64,000 nucleotides of DNA from Manihot esculenta (lineage: Eukaryota; Streptophyta; Magnoliopsida; Malpighiales; Euphorbiaceae). Below are positions 31,060 to 43,232 of this stretch, in pieces. The first letter of the stretch is position 1. Every line of letters starts with the position of its first letter. Location of the stretch: the NCBI RefSeq assembly GCF_001659605.2, contig NC_035169.2:8527610-8591609 (forward strand), given 5' to 3'. A model generated the notes under the pieces. It saw nothing but the letters and a program-made list of their open reading frames with translations. It made no database searches and was not told the origin of the DNA. A program made the translations under genes and the position numbers.

Positions 31060-33463
31060 TGACAACTCTCAAAACAGCTACTAGGGAAAATCCATTTTCC
31101 CTTGTATACAGGCCAAAGCAGTCATCGCCGCGGAAATACAAGTGAGCAGCTTCAAGATACAACACCCTGAAATTTCAGGACATTCTAAAGAGATGCAATT
31201 CAATTTAGACTAGGCTAGATGCAATTCAATTTAGACCAGGCAGAATTCTTATGAGAAAAGGCTGCAATAAGAATGGTGGTTTATAGGAACAAAACATGTA
31301 GAATATTTAACAGCAAGGTCAGGCCACAAGCTTTCAATGTGGGAGACTTAGTCCTAAAAAAAACAGATATAATAAGTGGCAACGCCGGACCCAGTAAGCT
31401 GGGCGAGAACTAAAAAGAGTGGTTTAGGGTCTCAAAGATTATTCATCCGAGGTCCTATAAGCTGGCCAAACTAAATGGTCAAGTTATTCCCTATGTATTG
31501 AATATTTGTAATTTGAGAAAATTTTATCAATAATAAGTTAACGAGATTATTTTCATATGTTGTGTACTCCAATGACAAGGAACAATAGATTGTCTTCCTC
31601 AAAAGAAAGAGAGACTAAAGAAACAAGAATAAGTCACAAGGCAGTTTTCGCCAAGTCAGGTGGTTCCTGCCAAACCATTCAGGTATTGGTCGTGCTAATC
31701 AAGACCACAAGACAGTTTTTATCAAACTAGGTCACAAGGCGGTTCCCATTAGACCATTCAAACGTTAGTCCCACTAATCAAGACCATAAAATAATTTTCG
31801 CCAGGCCAGGTCACAAGGAGGTTACCATCATACTATTCAGGCGTTGGACCCACTAATCAATGCCACAAGGCAGTTTTTGCCAAGTTAGGTCACAAGGTGA
31901 TTCTCGCCAGACCATTCGGACTTCGGTCCCTGTAAACAGGTCATCCACACTAAGAGAACTTAAAAAAGGGGTATACTAATCCCTAAGGGACAAGGGGGAA
32001 GCCAATCAAATGTCAGAGGATAATGTAAAGGATAAGGTGAATCTTACAGCCAAGAATCAAGATGAATAAAGGCCACTTATTATGAAAACATACATGGGGT
32101 CATACGGCACGGAGGCAAGTACCCTCCAATCCACATTTTCGGGTATACATTCTATTATACTAAAGTTTTATAAGGAATATTCGCTAAACTAGGAGTTAAA
32201 ATCCACAAATGGATATGTCTTTATTGCCGAATGAAATTAAATAAGCATTGTCATTATAAAAGATTACAAGGAGATAAAAGGGACTCGAGTAAAGTCTCTA
32301 TTAGATTAGAACCTTTAAAAGTCTATTAGCAGAAACTCTATCTCATCTTATAGGAAGACACCATTTGAAAGGCCATGCGAAGAACTGTATCTCCAACTAC
32401 CTTCCTGATCTTGCTCTCATAATCAAGCTTGCATAATCCAACCCCTCACCTTAGGGCCACAATACTGAAAATGTATTATAGTTGGGTTGGTTGCAGCCCT
32501 CAGTGCCAAGTAGTATGATTGAACCTTCATGAAGGCCCAAAGGAGAGGCATTATAGTCAAGGCAGATGCAACCTTCAGCAGTATGCCTACGCCTTCATAA
32601 AAACTCACCTTCAGCTGTTCTTTGCAGACCATGATGATATCCTCCACACAGATCTGATTATCCTTAAAAAGAAAGTGCCCCATTTCATATCTTCCGAAGG
32701 TGGTAGTTAAACACAAAAGAGAAAAGAGGGCTCTTATACAATAGCGAAGTTGGCAAAGTCTTTAATATGAAACAAAGAATAAGGTTGTCATTATGACCAA
32801 GGGAAGGAAAAATGATGCGAACAGTCAAATTATGCTACATGATCAAGAAGACAAAACGTCACCTTCGAATCTGAAGAATCAAAGACTAGTGGAGGCTTCT
32901 AATGCTACATAACAATCACTCAAAGTAAACCACGAGCTGTCCTCACGAGATAGGTCCACGTGACAAGGATAAGGTGAGTATAAAATGCAGTCCATCCCGA
33001 GCGAAGGAAGATCTGGACACTATAACACTCAACGCATTACCAAGACTCACCCTTCTCTCGAACGGGCGAATCTCGGCCTGAAGTTACCATTAACAGGCAC
33101 AGTCTAACCTATACCCATTACAATTATAATCACAAGATTGCCAACTTATTAGTTGGTGATATCCCTTATCAGGCAGCCGACCACATCATCGTCGCATTAT
33201 CAGGAAATTCTATATTTATCACCACCTTCTTATGGTATAAAAAGAGAAGATCATGGAGGCAAAAGTACGTTATTCTCTAATATTACTTAAACTCTAAGTA
33301 GTTCATTGCATTCTCTCTATTTGTCAGTCTACTGACTTGAGCATTGGAGTACTGACTTGAGCATTGGACATCCACTACCACTTTACGTTCTCTTCTTTGC
33401 AGGTTCTATCTAGTCACAAACTCAGTTTCATTCCAGTCACGCCATCAATCTAATCAATGTAAC
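31060..33463 (+). pseudogene. Tat-type element: integrase C-terminus, 3' region and probable LTR (copy 1)
   Basis: Degraded integrase C-terminal text (about 31060-31550) is followed by repeated TCACAAGGCAGTTTTCGCCA / ACTAATCAAGACCACAAG units (31630-31930). A purine tract GGGACAAGGGGGAAG lies at 31986-32000. A plausible LTR starts TGTCAGAGG at 32011 and ends near TGTAACA at 33463, with TATAAAAAG at 33236-33244 as its TATA box. The LTR limits are tentative because the partner LTR lies outside the window. Small open frames near 32423-32716 are not genes. Confidence 0.6.
31630..31930. repeat. Short tandem units in the Tat 3' region, copy 1
   Basis: Four to five imperfect units of about 60-70 bp carry CACAAGGCAGTTTTCGCCA, ACCATTC and GTCCCACTAATCAAGACC. 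Copy 2 (35115-35465) has one additional unit, so the array changed after the duplication. Confidence 0.7.
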
Positions 33464-33542
33464 ACTATTAATTAAAAAATTATTTATTATATATTAATTT
33501 TATAATATCTTATTTATTATTTTATAATCTTTTAAAAAATAT

Positions 33543-36500
33543 GAGCAAAAGGTCCGATAATTAATAGAGAAGGTCAAAGGCGAGCAAGGCAGCTGTGATT
33601 GCAAACTTTGCCAGGTAGCCAAAGGCAACAATAAAGAGGCAAATCTTCTAGCTAAGATGACAGTGGCAGGAGAGTAGCACTTGATTCAACCATTCTAGTT
33701 CAAGTAGTTACACACTTCAGCAACGGAGATGGAAGAGTTTTTCTCTATAGAAAAGGGGAAATCGTGATGACGTCCGTATACAAATTCTTAACACAAGATG
33801 ATCTTTTAGCTGATGAGTTATCAGCTAAAAAGGTAATAAGGAAGTCTTCTAAATACAGACTAATTAATGGTTGGTTATACAGGAGGTCCTCCATGCATCT
33901 ATGGTTGTGGTATTACTGAGGTGAAAGCTAGAAAATCCTAAAAGGTATCTATAAAAGTGATTGCAGGAGCCATGAAAGAGCATGGAAAATCCCCCGAAAA
34001 ATATTTAGACAAGGGTACTACTGGCCAATGATAATGTAGGATGCAAAGCAACTTGTCTAGAAGTGTCAGAGATGCCAAGTATATGCGAATATTCCAAGGA
34101 CCCTGAGAGATATGCAAGCGGTCATTGAAAGTCCCTAACCTTTCTTTAAGTGGGAGATAGACATCCTTGGCCCATTTCTTAAGGTGTCCAGATCAATGAA
34201 GTTTGTTATCGTGGTAGTAGATCACTTCAGCAAATGGGTAGAAGCTGAGGCAGTACAGTCTATCACTACCAAATAAATAATCTCGTTTGTCAGCAAAAAT
34301 ATATTCACTCAATTCGGAATACCTCAAATAGTGATTACCGGTAATAAAACTTAGTTTGCAAGCACCAGGTTTAGAGACTTTTACAAGAAATGAGAAATTA
34401 ATTTGAGGTTTAGCTCAGCCTACCATCACCAGTCTAATGGTATGATAGAGGTTACAAACAGGACCATATTTTAAGGACTGAAGAAAAGACTTGACCAAGC
34501 CAAAGGCAATTGGCCTGAGGAGTTACATCACATACTATTGCATACAGGACTACTCTCAGAACAGCTACTAGGGAAAATCCATTTTCCCTTATATACGGGC
34601 CAAAGCAGTCATCACTGTGGAAATACAAGTGAGCAGCTTCAAGATACAACACCCTGAAATTTTAGGACATTCTAAAGAGATGCAATTCAATTTAGACTAG
34701 GTTAGATGCAATTCAATTTAGACCAGGCTGAATTCTTATGAGAAAAGGCTGCAATAAGAATGGTGGTTTATAGGAACAAAACATGTAGAATATTTAACAG
34801 TAAGGTCAGGCCGCAAGCTTTCAATGTGGGAGACTTAGTTCTCAAAAGAACAGATATAATAAGTGGCAACACCGAACCCAGTAAGCTGGGTGAGAACTGA
34901 AAAGAGTCGTTTAGGGTCTCAAAGATTATTCATCCCAGGTCTTATAAGCTGGCCAAACTAAATGGTCAAGTTATTCCCTATGATTGAATATTTGTAATTT
35001 GAGAAAATTTTATCAATAATAAGTTAACGAAATTATTTTCATATGTTGTGTACTCCAATGACAAGGAATAATAGATTGCCTTCCACAAAAGAAAGAGAGA
35101 CTAAAGAAACAAAAATAAGTCACAAGGCAGTTTCCACCACACTATTTGGCCGTTGGTCCTATTAATTAAGGCCACAAGGCAGTTTTCGCCAAGTCAAGTG
35201 GTTCCTGTCAAACCATTCGGGCATTGGTCCCACTAATCAAGACCACAAGACAGTTTTTACCAGACTAGGTCACAAGGCAGTTCCCATTAGACCATTCAAG
35301 CATTAGTCCCACTAATCAAGACCATAAAATAATTTTCGTCAGGCCAAGTCACAAGGTGGTTACCATCATACTATTCAGGCATTGGACCCACTAATCAAGA
35401 CCACAAGGCAGTTTTTGCCAAGTTAGGTCACAAGACGATTTCCGCCAGACCATTCGGACTTTGGTCTCTGTAAACAGGTCATCCACACTAAGAGAACTTA
35501 GAAAGGGGTATACTAATCCCTAAGGGACAAGGGGGAAGCCAATCAAATGTCAGAGAATAATTTAAAGGATAAGGTGAATCTTACAGCCAAGAATCAAGAT
35601 GAATAAATGCCACTTATTATGAAAACATACATGGGGTCATACGGCACGGAGGCAAGTACCCTCCAATCCACATTTCTGGGTATTCATTATATTATACTAA
35701 AGTTTTATAAGGAATATTCGCTAAACTAGGAGTTAAAATCCACAAATGGATACGTCTTTACTGCTGAATGAAATTAAATAAGCATTGTCATTATAAAAGA
35801 TAACAAGGAGATATAAGGGACTCGAGTAAAGTCTCTATTACATTAGAACCTTTAAAGGTCTATTAGCAGAAACTCTATCTCATCTTATGGGAAGACACCA
35901 TTTGAAAGGCCATGCGAAGAACTGTATCTCCAACTACCTTCCTGATCTTGCTCTCATAATCAAGCTTGCATAATCCAACCCCTCACCTTAGGGCCACAAT
36001 ATTGAAAATGTATTATAGTCGGGCTGGTTATAGGCCTCAGTGCCAAGTAGTATGATTGAACCTTCATGAAGGCCCAAAGGAGAGGCATTATAGTCAAGGC
36101 AGATGCAACCTATAGCAGTATGCCTACGCCTTCATAAAAACTCACCTTCAGCTATTCTTTGCAGACCATGATGATATCCTCCACACAGATCTGATTATCC
36201 TTAAAAAGAAAGTGCCCCATTTCATACCTTCCGAAGGTGGTAGTTAAACACAAAAGAGAAAAGAGGGCTCTTATACAATAGCTTAGCTGGCAAAGTCTTT
36301 AATATGAAACAAAAAATAAGGCCGCCATTATGACCAAGGGAAGTAAAATCGATGCGAACAATCAAATTGTGCTACATGATCAAGAAGACAAAACGTCACC
36401 TTCGAATCTGAAGAATCAAAGACTAGTGGAGGCTTCTAATGCTACATAACAATCACTCAAAGCAAACCACGAGCTGTCCTCACGAGATAGGTCCACGTGA

Positions 36501-37062
36501 CAAGAATCAGGCGAGTAGGAAATGCGGTCCATCCCGAGAAAAGGAAGATCTAGAATAACACTTAGCGCATTACCAATACTCACCCTTCTTTCGAACGGGC
36601 GAATCTCGGCTCGAAGTTACCATTAATAGGCACAGTCTAACCTATACCCATTACAATTATAATCACAAGAGTGCCAACTTATTAGTTGGTGATATTTCTT
36701 ATCAAGCAGCTGACCACATTATCGCCACATTATCAGAAAATTATATATTTATCACCACTTTCTTATGGTATAAAAAGAGAAGATCATGAAGGCAAAAGTA
36801 TGTTATTCTCTAATATTACTTAAGCTTTAAGTAGTTCATTGCATTCTCTCTATTACTTGAGCGTTGGAGTACTGACTTGAGCGTTAGACATCCACTACCA
36901 CTTCATGTTTTCTTCTTTGCAGATTCTATCTAGTCACAAACTCAGTTTCATTCCAGTCACGCCATCAATCTAATCAATGCAACACTATTAATTAAAAAAT
37001 TATTTATTATATATTAATTTTATAATATCTTATTTATTATTTTATAATCTTTTAAAAAATAT
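33543..37062. repeat. Segmental tandem duplication, copy 2 (Tat integrase, 3' region, LTR and flank)
   Basis: About 3.52 kb closely matches copy 1 throughout, lacking the solo LTR. It contains decayed Tat integrase (34150-34550), the repeat array (35115-35465), the probable LTR (about 35548-36985, TATAAAAAG at 36769-36777) and about 75 bp of AT-rich flank. No functional gene is present. Confidence 0.88.
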
Positions 37063-37267
37063 TTAATATTTAAATATGTTATTTCAATAATCTCATTTCA
37101 AAATTTTTATTTTTTTAATATTTAGATATATCTCAAAATTTGAAATTTTTACTAATTTAAAATTCAAACGTATATTTTTGCAATTTTATCTTCAAATTTT
37201 GATCTTTAGTATTTATATTCATAATCAAATTTATTTTTTTTATTAATTTAAATAATAAAATATTAAT

Positions 37268-37412
37268 TATAAATAAAAATGATATAGAGGAGAAAAAGAG
37301 TAGAAGGAGAATATAGGGATTACCAATTATATTCTTAATTTATTAGTTTTTTTTTTGAAATCCCTATATTCTCCTTCTGCTCTTTTTCTCTTCTCTATCA
37401 TTTTTATTTATA
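37268..37412. repeat. Long near-perfect hairpin (MITE or small-RNA precursor)
   Basis: Arms 37268-37321 and 37359-37412 are 54 nt each and complementary except for three positions, with a 37-nt spacer. The core is AGGAGAATATAGGGATT and its complement. It may be a small MITE or a hairpin that yields small RNAs. Confidence 0.85.
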
Positions 37413-37897
37413 CTATGGAATTATAAATAGAAATATAAAAATAGATTTAGATATTTAATTTATGTACATAATTAAATTCTTTGTCACACTGTTTAAGATA
37501 ATAATAAAAGAAAGATGTCTTTAAGATTATAAATTAATAAAATCATATTTATCTACAAATTTAATTAATTAATTTGGCGTTAATAATACATAAAATATAA
37601 ATTATTTTTTAATGTATATATGTATTTTTTATTATATAAAAATAAATAAATGTTATAATTAATATAATTATTTTTATAATGTTTATATTTATTTTATAAT
37701 AAATAATTTATTATTATATATTAAAATTTATTTTATCATAAAGTCTTAATAACTATTAACTGATGAAAAAAAAAATCTAAAATGAGAGTTTGATTGTAAA
37801 AACAGTTAATAAAGTATATATCAACTATTAGCCGTTCCTTTTTAAATAATAGTTATTTGAGATGCATCCGTTATTAATTGTGAAAAAATAAACTAAA

Positions 37898-37900
<3 letters not shown>

Positions 37901-37929
<29 letters not shown>
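37901..37929. repeat. TA dinucleotide microsatellite
   Basis: About 14 uninterrupted TA units. Confidence 0.95.
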
Positions 37930-37931
<2 letters not shown>

Positions 37932-38502
37932 ATACATTGGTTATCAATTGATAAAAAAAATAAACTAAATATTATTTATATAAAAAATAAAATTAAAATA
38001 ATTTTAAAATTAATTTAATTTTAAAATTAATTTAAAATGCAGTTGATAATATTATCTTAATGAATTATTAATTATTTTTTAAAATATTTAAAATTTTTAT
38101 TTGAATATTAAGATGACATTTCTTTGTAGAAACTAAGAAAGTTAAATTAAAGAAAATAACTTATTTATCTCAATTCAATTAAATTATTTTTTAATAAATA
38201 ATACATTTAATTGAAAAAATAATTTACTTACTTCAATTAAATTAAATTATTTTTAAAATTTTTTAATAAATAATAAATTTCAACCAATCAATGTATTAGT
38301 GTTTGGAGGTATGTCAAACGGCATTTACCTGTAAATCCAAACACCACTTAATGCTGGAACTTGGAAGCTCCGAAAAAAATGTAGGAGTGGGCCCACTTCA
38401 AACTCTGCTGCACCCAAAATAGGACCGAAACGTCTCCGATAGCGATATTCCTTCAATTTCTTCAGTTATGGAATTACTAGGAAAACAAAGAGCAGTCTAA
38501 AA

Positions 38503-41500
38503 ATGGAGAGATCTATGTTTCACTATCTAATTCCATTCACGTGCCTTTGCTTCTTTATCCTCTTACCTGCATGTAACCCAATATCGGCTCCGGAGAATCG
38601 TTCGGAATCGGAACTGAGTTCTCTGACACGGGATCTGCTGGAGTCGGCTAGAGAACCCGACTTCTTTGATTGGTTAAAAAGGATTAGGAGGAGAATCCAT
38701 GAATATCCAGAGCTTGCATTTGAAGAATACAACACGAGTGAACTCATAAGATCGGAGCTTGACTCAATCGGAATTGAGTATTTATGGCCTATTGCAAAGA
38801 CAGGGGTGGTTGGTTCGATTGGGTCTGGGGTGGAGCCCTGGTTCGGTCTTAGAGCAGACATGGATGCTCTCCCTGTTCAGGTTGGTAATATAGTTGCTCT
38901 CCTTCTCTAGAAGTCAACCTTGGATGGTCTTTCCTCACGTGGGGGACATGTGATTTACTTCTATTTTTGTTATTAATCTAAAAAAAAATACAAAAATTAT
39001 CATGTGATTTCATGATCCAAAATAATATATTGTAATTTATATAGTTAATAAAAATTTAAAATATTTTATTACTAACTTTTGACATAAATTCTGATAAATT
39101 CAAATGTATTCATTTCTATTTTTAAACTAAAACTAGCTTTTATTTAACGTTATTTATATATTTTTATATTCATTTTAATACTCATAATTTATTTTGTAAA
39201 TAATAAAATTTTAATTTTTATATAACTTATTTTTTATATAATTTTATATAAAATATAATAAAATTAGAATTTAAATATATAAATAATAATTTTAAATTTA
39301 AATAGAGATCAATTTTCAAATAAATTAAACTTTTAAAATAATAAAAATTTTATTTTATTTCTTAACCAATCAAAATTGAGGATAATTAATAATTATTAAA
39401 CATAAATAAAAGTATTTTAGAAATTTCCACTATTTCCTTCCTTTTCACTTTTTATATATTGTATAGATTATTAATTAAACAATAATATCATTAAAAAAGA
39501 ATAATTAAAAAAAAAAGAAATAAATTAATTTATAAGATATACAAAATAAAATGCGTAATTTATATTATATATAAAAAATACAGACTTTTAAGAAAAATTA
39601 ATTCTATACTAATTTTATTCAATAACTATAAAGGAAAATTTTTATAAATAAATCACTTTTATTTGTAAATTATGAAAAAAAAAAGAAAAAATACATATAA
39701 AATTACAACGAGGTGGTATTAATTTTTAAATAATAAATATAAAAAATTTAAATTCAATTAAATATTATTTATTATATAAAAAAATTATTTATACACATGT
39801 AACTATAAAAACTTTAAACTGAAAAATAAATAGTTATAGTGATAGTATAATAAAAGAAATAGAAATAAAATATGAGATTAGCTAATTATTTACAGTCTAT
39901 ATGCGTCCCATCAATAGTTTGTATATCAATAATATTTTCTAAAATAATTTTTAAAGTATTTACCAACTTTATAAAACCTATTTTTAAAACTTTATCCTAA
40001 AAAAAGCTAGGTTATATAATTATTATAAAAATAAATAAATAATGAAATAAAGGTGACCAATTAATTCATTAACCATATATAACTAGAGTATGCATTATTC
40101 GATTATAATTGCTTTGAGTAATTTCTTAACCAATCTATTTCAATATTGTGGTTATTTGGAAGGAATTGGTAGAATGGGATTACAAGAGCAAGAACAATGG
40201 GAAAATGCATGCTTGTGGCCATGATGCTCATGTTACAATGCTGCTTGGAGCTGCAAAGTTACTTCAAGGCAAGAAGCATAAATTGAAGGTTTACAATTTT
40301 CACACAAATATCTCATAGTTCAGAATCCACCCTTTTCTTTTTCCTTTTATTCTGACTAATTCCATTTCTGATCTCTGCTCCAAAGGGCACTGTCAAGCTT
40401 GTCTTCCAACCTGCAGAAGAAGGTCGAGCCGGAGCTTACCATATGTTGAAAGAAGGAGCTCTTGATAATCTCCAAGCCATTTTTGGACTTCATATTGCAC
40501 CTGAAATGCCTGTTGGCTCTATTGCTTCTAGACCTGGTGCAATGGCTGCTGGTGCTGCAAGGTTCATAGCTGTCATTAAAGGGAAGGGGGGACATGCTGC
40601 TCGGCCCCAAGATACAAGAGATCCGATTCTTGCTGCATCGTTCGCCATCCAAGCACTTCAACAATTAATTTCTCGAGAAACTGATCCTCTTGAACCCAGG
40701 GTAACTTTCATTTCCCCATTTCTTACATAGGATGAATGTAGGATTCAGTTGCAACTGGTTGAAAGGATTCATCTTTGCTAAGAATAAGCAAAATCAAACT
40801 GAAGATTCACAAGTCTTTCAACCTTAGTACAATTTCTTGAAAGCTAATTTTTTCGACTTCCAAACTGTTGTATAGGTGCTTTCGTTGGGGTTTGTTGAGG
40901 CTGGCAAGGCTGCGAATGTAATCCCAGAGATAGTGAAATTTGGAGGTACCATTCGGAGCTTTACTACAGAAGGTCTATCTTATCTTCAGAAAAGGATAAT
41001 AGAGGTAACTATTTTCTTAGATGATGCTCAAGATTGATGAAATATTGTTGGAACAAACGCACAAAACTAGGACACTCGCACACACTCGTCAATCACAATA
41101 TAAGAGAAGGCAGAGATAGATTTCGTAGCGCGGAGTCGGCTGACAATTCCATACATAGAGAAAATATATCCAAAATCCAAGTCAGTAACATGGAGAAATT
41201 TGTTACTCTTTACCATTTATCCTAAATGCTTTACGCATTTTAGATTTATTGTTGATAATTCTTCAGTGATAAATTAATAATGACATGTTTTATTTTAGAT
41301 GTATTATTGGTGACAGATTTTACTGACAGGTTGTAGAGAATCAAGCAGCTGTTCATCAATGCACAGCTTCAATAGACTTCATGGAGGAAAAGATGATGCC
41401 TTATCCAGCAACAGTAAATGATGAATCAATGTATGAACATGCCAAGCAAGTTGGGGAAGCTTTGCTTGGTGAATCCAACGTGAAATTTTCACCCCTCATT

Positions 41501-41707
41501 ATGGGAGCAGAGGATTTCAGCTTTTATGCACAGAAGATGAAGGCTGCATTTTTCATCATTGGCGTACGGAACAAAAATGAAACATCAGCTCCAGGATTGC
41601 ATACGCCATATCTTTTTCTTGATGAGGAGGTGCTTCCCGTTGGAGCTGCTCTCCATGCTGCAGTCGCCATTTCTTATTTGGATGCCAATGCTGTTGAGAC
41701 ACATTAA
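38503..41707 (+). CDS. ILR1-like IAA-amino acid amidohydrolase (M20 peptidase), five exons
   Basis: The enzyme is expected to release free auxin or a related acid from amino-acid conjugates, probably in the ER lumen. Exons are 38503-38880, 40163-40288, 40386-40700, 40876-41004 and 41330-41707; all have GT-AG borders and keep phase 0. The product is 441 residues, normal for the family. A hydrophobic signal peptide occupies about residues 8-25. [12 protein letters not shown] is at about 61. Metal ligands are Cys144 and His146 (HACGHDAH), Glu179-Glu180 (QPAEEG), His204 (GLHI) and His407 (GLHTPY). GGHAARP belongs to the dimerisation domain. It ends VETH without an obvious H/KDEL signal. Intron 1 (1.28 kb) is extremely AT-rich. 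The exact paralogue (ILR1, IAR3 or ILL type) cannot be told by eye. Confidence 0.93.
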
Positions 41708-42130
41708 GACCTGATCCTCTGATTAGACAAGTGTATTATAATCATCATGTTTAGACTAAATCCTAGTGTTCTGAATGTTTTTAACACCCTTTAAATGTGT
41801 AAGTATACTTTTAAAACCCAGAAATGTAACGAGGTATTGAAGTTGTCAAATCAGCCATATCTTGTGAAGGAAATGTTTGAGCAGATTTTGTCCTTTTTGC
41901 TGATCCTTTGATTCATTTTAAAAAAGGCGAAGATTTTGGGTGAAAACTTTTGTCAAATATCAGGAGCTTACAGTAATTTCACATACTCAGATAAATGATA
42001 AAAATGTTTCATTATGAAAGCATTCTATCAACAAAATAAAAACATGACCTTGGTCATAGGACCTGTGTTCAACGAATCAGTCACTTAAAATCTGTATTTC
42101 TGTGACAAGAATGACTATTGCTGCTGCTGA

Positions 42131-42182
42131 GCTCATGGGTGTAAGTTCAGTATGCTGCTCATGGGTGTAAGTTCAGTATGCT
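42131..42182. repeat. 26-bp perfect tandem duplication
   Basis: GCTCATGGGTGTAAGTTCAG plus TATGCT occurs twice in a row, at the 5' end of the ILR1-like pseudogene. Confidence 0.9.
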
Positions 42183-42237
42183 TCCTCTGCTTATCAGTAG
42201 CAGCATTCTTGTATCATTCTTGGACTTTGGACACTGG

Positions 42238-42516
42238 TTCTGGAATAGGGATGAAGTTGCTGACAAGGGAGTTGTTGGAATCAGCGAGAGAAACTGAGTT
42301 ACTTGAGTGTATGAGAGGGATAGAAGGAGAATCCACGAGTATCCAGAGCTGGGATTTGAGGAGCGCAGAACCAGTCAGCTCATCAGGATTGAGCTTGACT
42401 TGCTTGGAATCGAGCATAAATGGCCTGTTGCCAAAACTGGAGCTGTGTCCTCTATTGGGTCGGGAGAGAAACCAGTATTCGCCCTCAGAGCTGATATGAT
42501 GCTCTCCCTTTGCAGG
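42238..42516 (+). pseudogene. ILR1-like first-exon pseudogene
   Basis: Sequence resembles exon 1 of the gene ending 0.5 kb upstream. [17 protein letters not shown] reads in one frame, while [32 protein letters not shown] and FALRADM read in another, so at least one frameshift separates them. A missing base in the ADMDAL-equivalent region breaks it again just before CTTTGCAG/GTAAAC, a preserved donor site. No later exons follow before the PPR gene. It is the remnant of a tandem copy that kept the exon 1 donor but lost everything downstream. Confidence 0.85.
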
Positions 42517-43232
42517 TAAACTCTCTCTCTCTCTCTGGTATATATTTTTGGTTCTTGGTCCCCATTTCCATCTGCAGAATAAGATTATGATGCGAGTAAA
42601 GAAATGAATAAGTATCAAATATAAAGACATCATTCTGAATCCTGATATTATGAGTAGAGGAAGGAAACAATTTTGCATATATAATTTCTGAAATAACAGC
42701 CAACTTGACATGAGATTCAAAATTAAACAAATTTCTTCCATTGGAAACATGAATAAATAATGTATACAAGTGACAATCAGAACTGGTCCCGCAAGTCTAG
42801 TAGGGCATCTTCACTGCAGATACATGGGTAAAAAATTGCAGAAAGATTAACTATTTGCCAATGCCTTGCATGTTAATTGGATATTTAGGCATGTGCAAGA
42901 TGACACTTTACCAAATTTGATTCGTCAAAAAAATATGAGGCTCTCGTTAACGAAATGGTCACATTTCTGACACTAACTTGAGGTGGCAATTGGAAGCCGG
43001 ACAGTCAAAATGCACTTCCTCCATGTTTAATTACATGAAGCTGGAATTCAGAATAGAGGCCCAAAAATCTTTAGAAAAACACATGAATCGATTTGGAATC
43101 CAATGTGTAGTTAGAATCCACGTTTAAGTTCCTCAAGCCTGTCCTTCCAGGATAAAAGAATCTAGAACAAGTTATTGTTTTCTCCTGATTCTGGACAGAC
43201 AAATGGGGTCATTGAGGCAGGGCCAAGAGATC
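42517..43232. other. Intergenic region
   Basis: It opens with a short CT repeat (about 42521-42536). No exon of the ILR1 family and no other gene is recognised. The right part is presumably the 3' UTR of the reverse-strand PPR gene. Confidence 0.6.

Larger units (their letters stand above)
27921..33542. repeat. Segmental tandem duplication, copy 1
   Basis: Copy 1 runs from GAGGAAAAGGTCC to the AT-rich flank ending TTTTAAAAAAT. It is about 3.49 kb after removing the 2.13-kb solo LTR and its duplication. The next base pairs begin copy 2. AAATAT occurs at the left edge (27915-27920), at the junction (33537-33542) and at the right edge of copy 2 (37057-37062). Confidence 0.88.
37063..38502. other. 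AT-rich intergenic region upstream of the ILR1-like gene
   Basis: No coding region is seen. It contains the hairpin at 37268-37412, a TA microsatellite (37901-37929) flanked by imperfect copies of a 45-bp AAATAAACTAAATA-containing segment, and the presumed promoter of the gene at 38503. Confidence 0.7.

Noticed and set aside
32423..32716. A 97-codon reverse frame and a 63-codon forward frame
   Set aside because: Inside the Tat LTR region; the matching part of copy 2 does not keep the long reverse frame.
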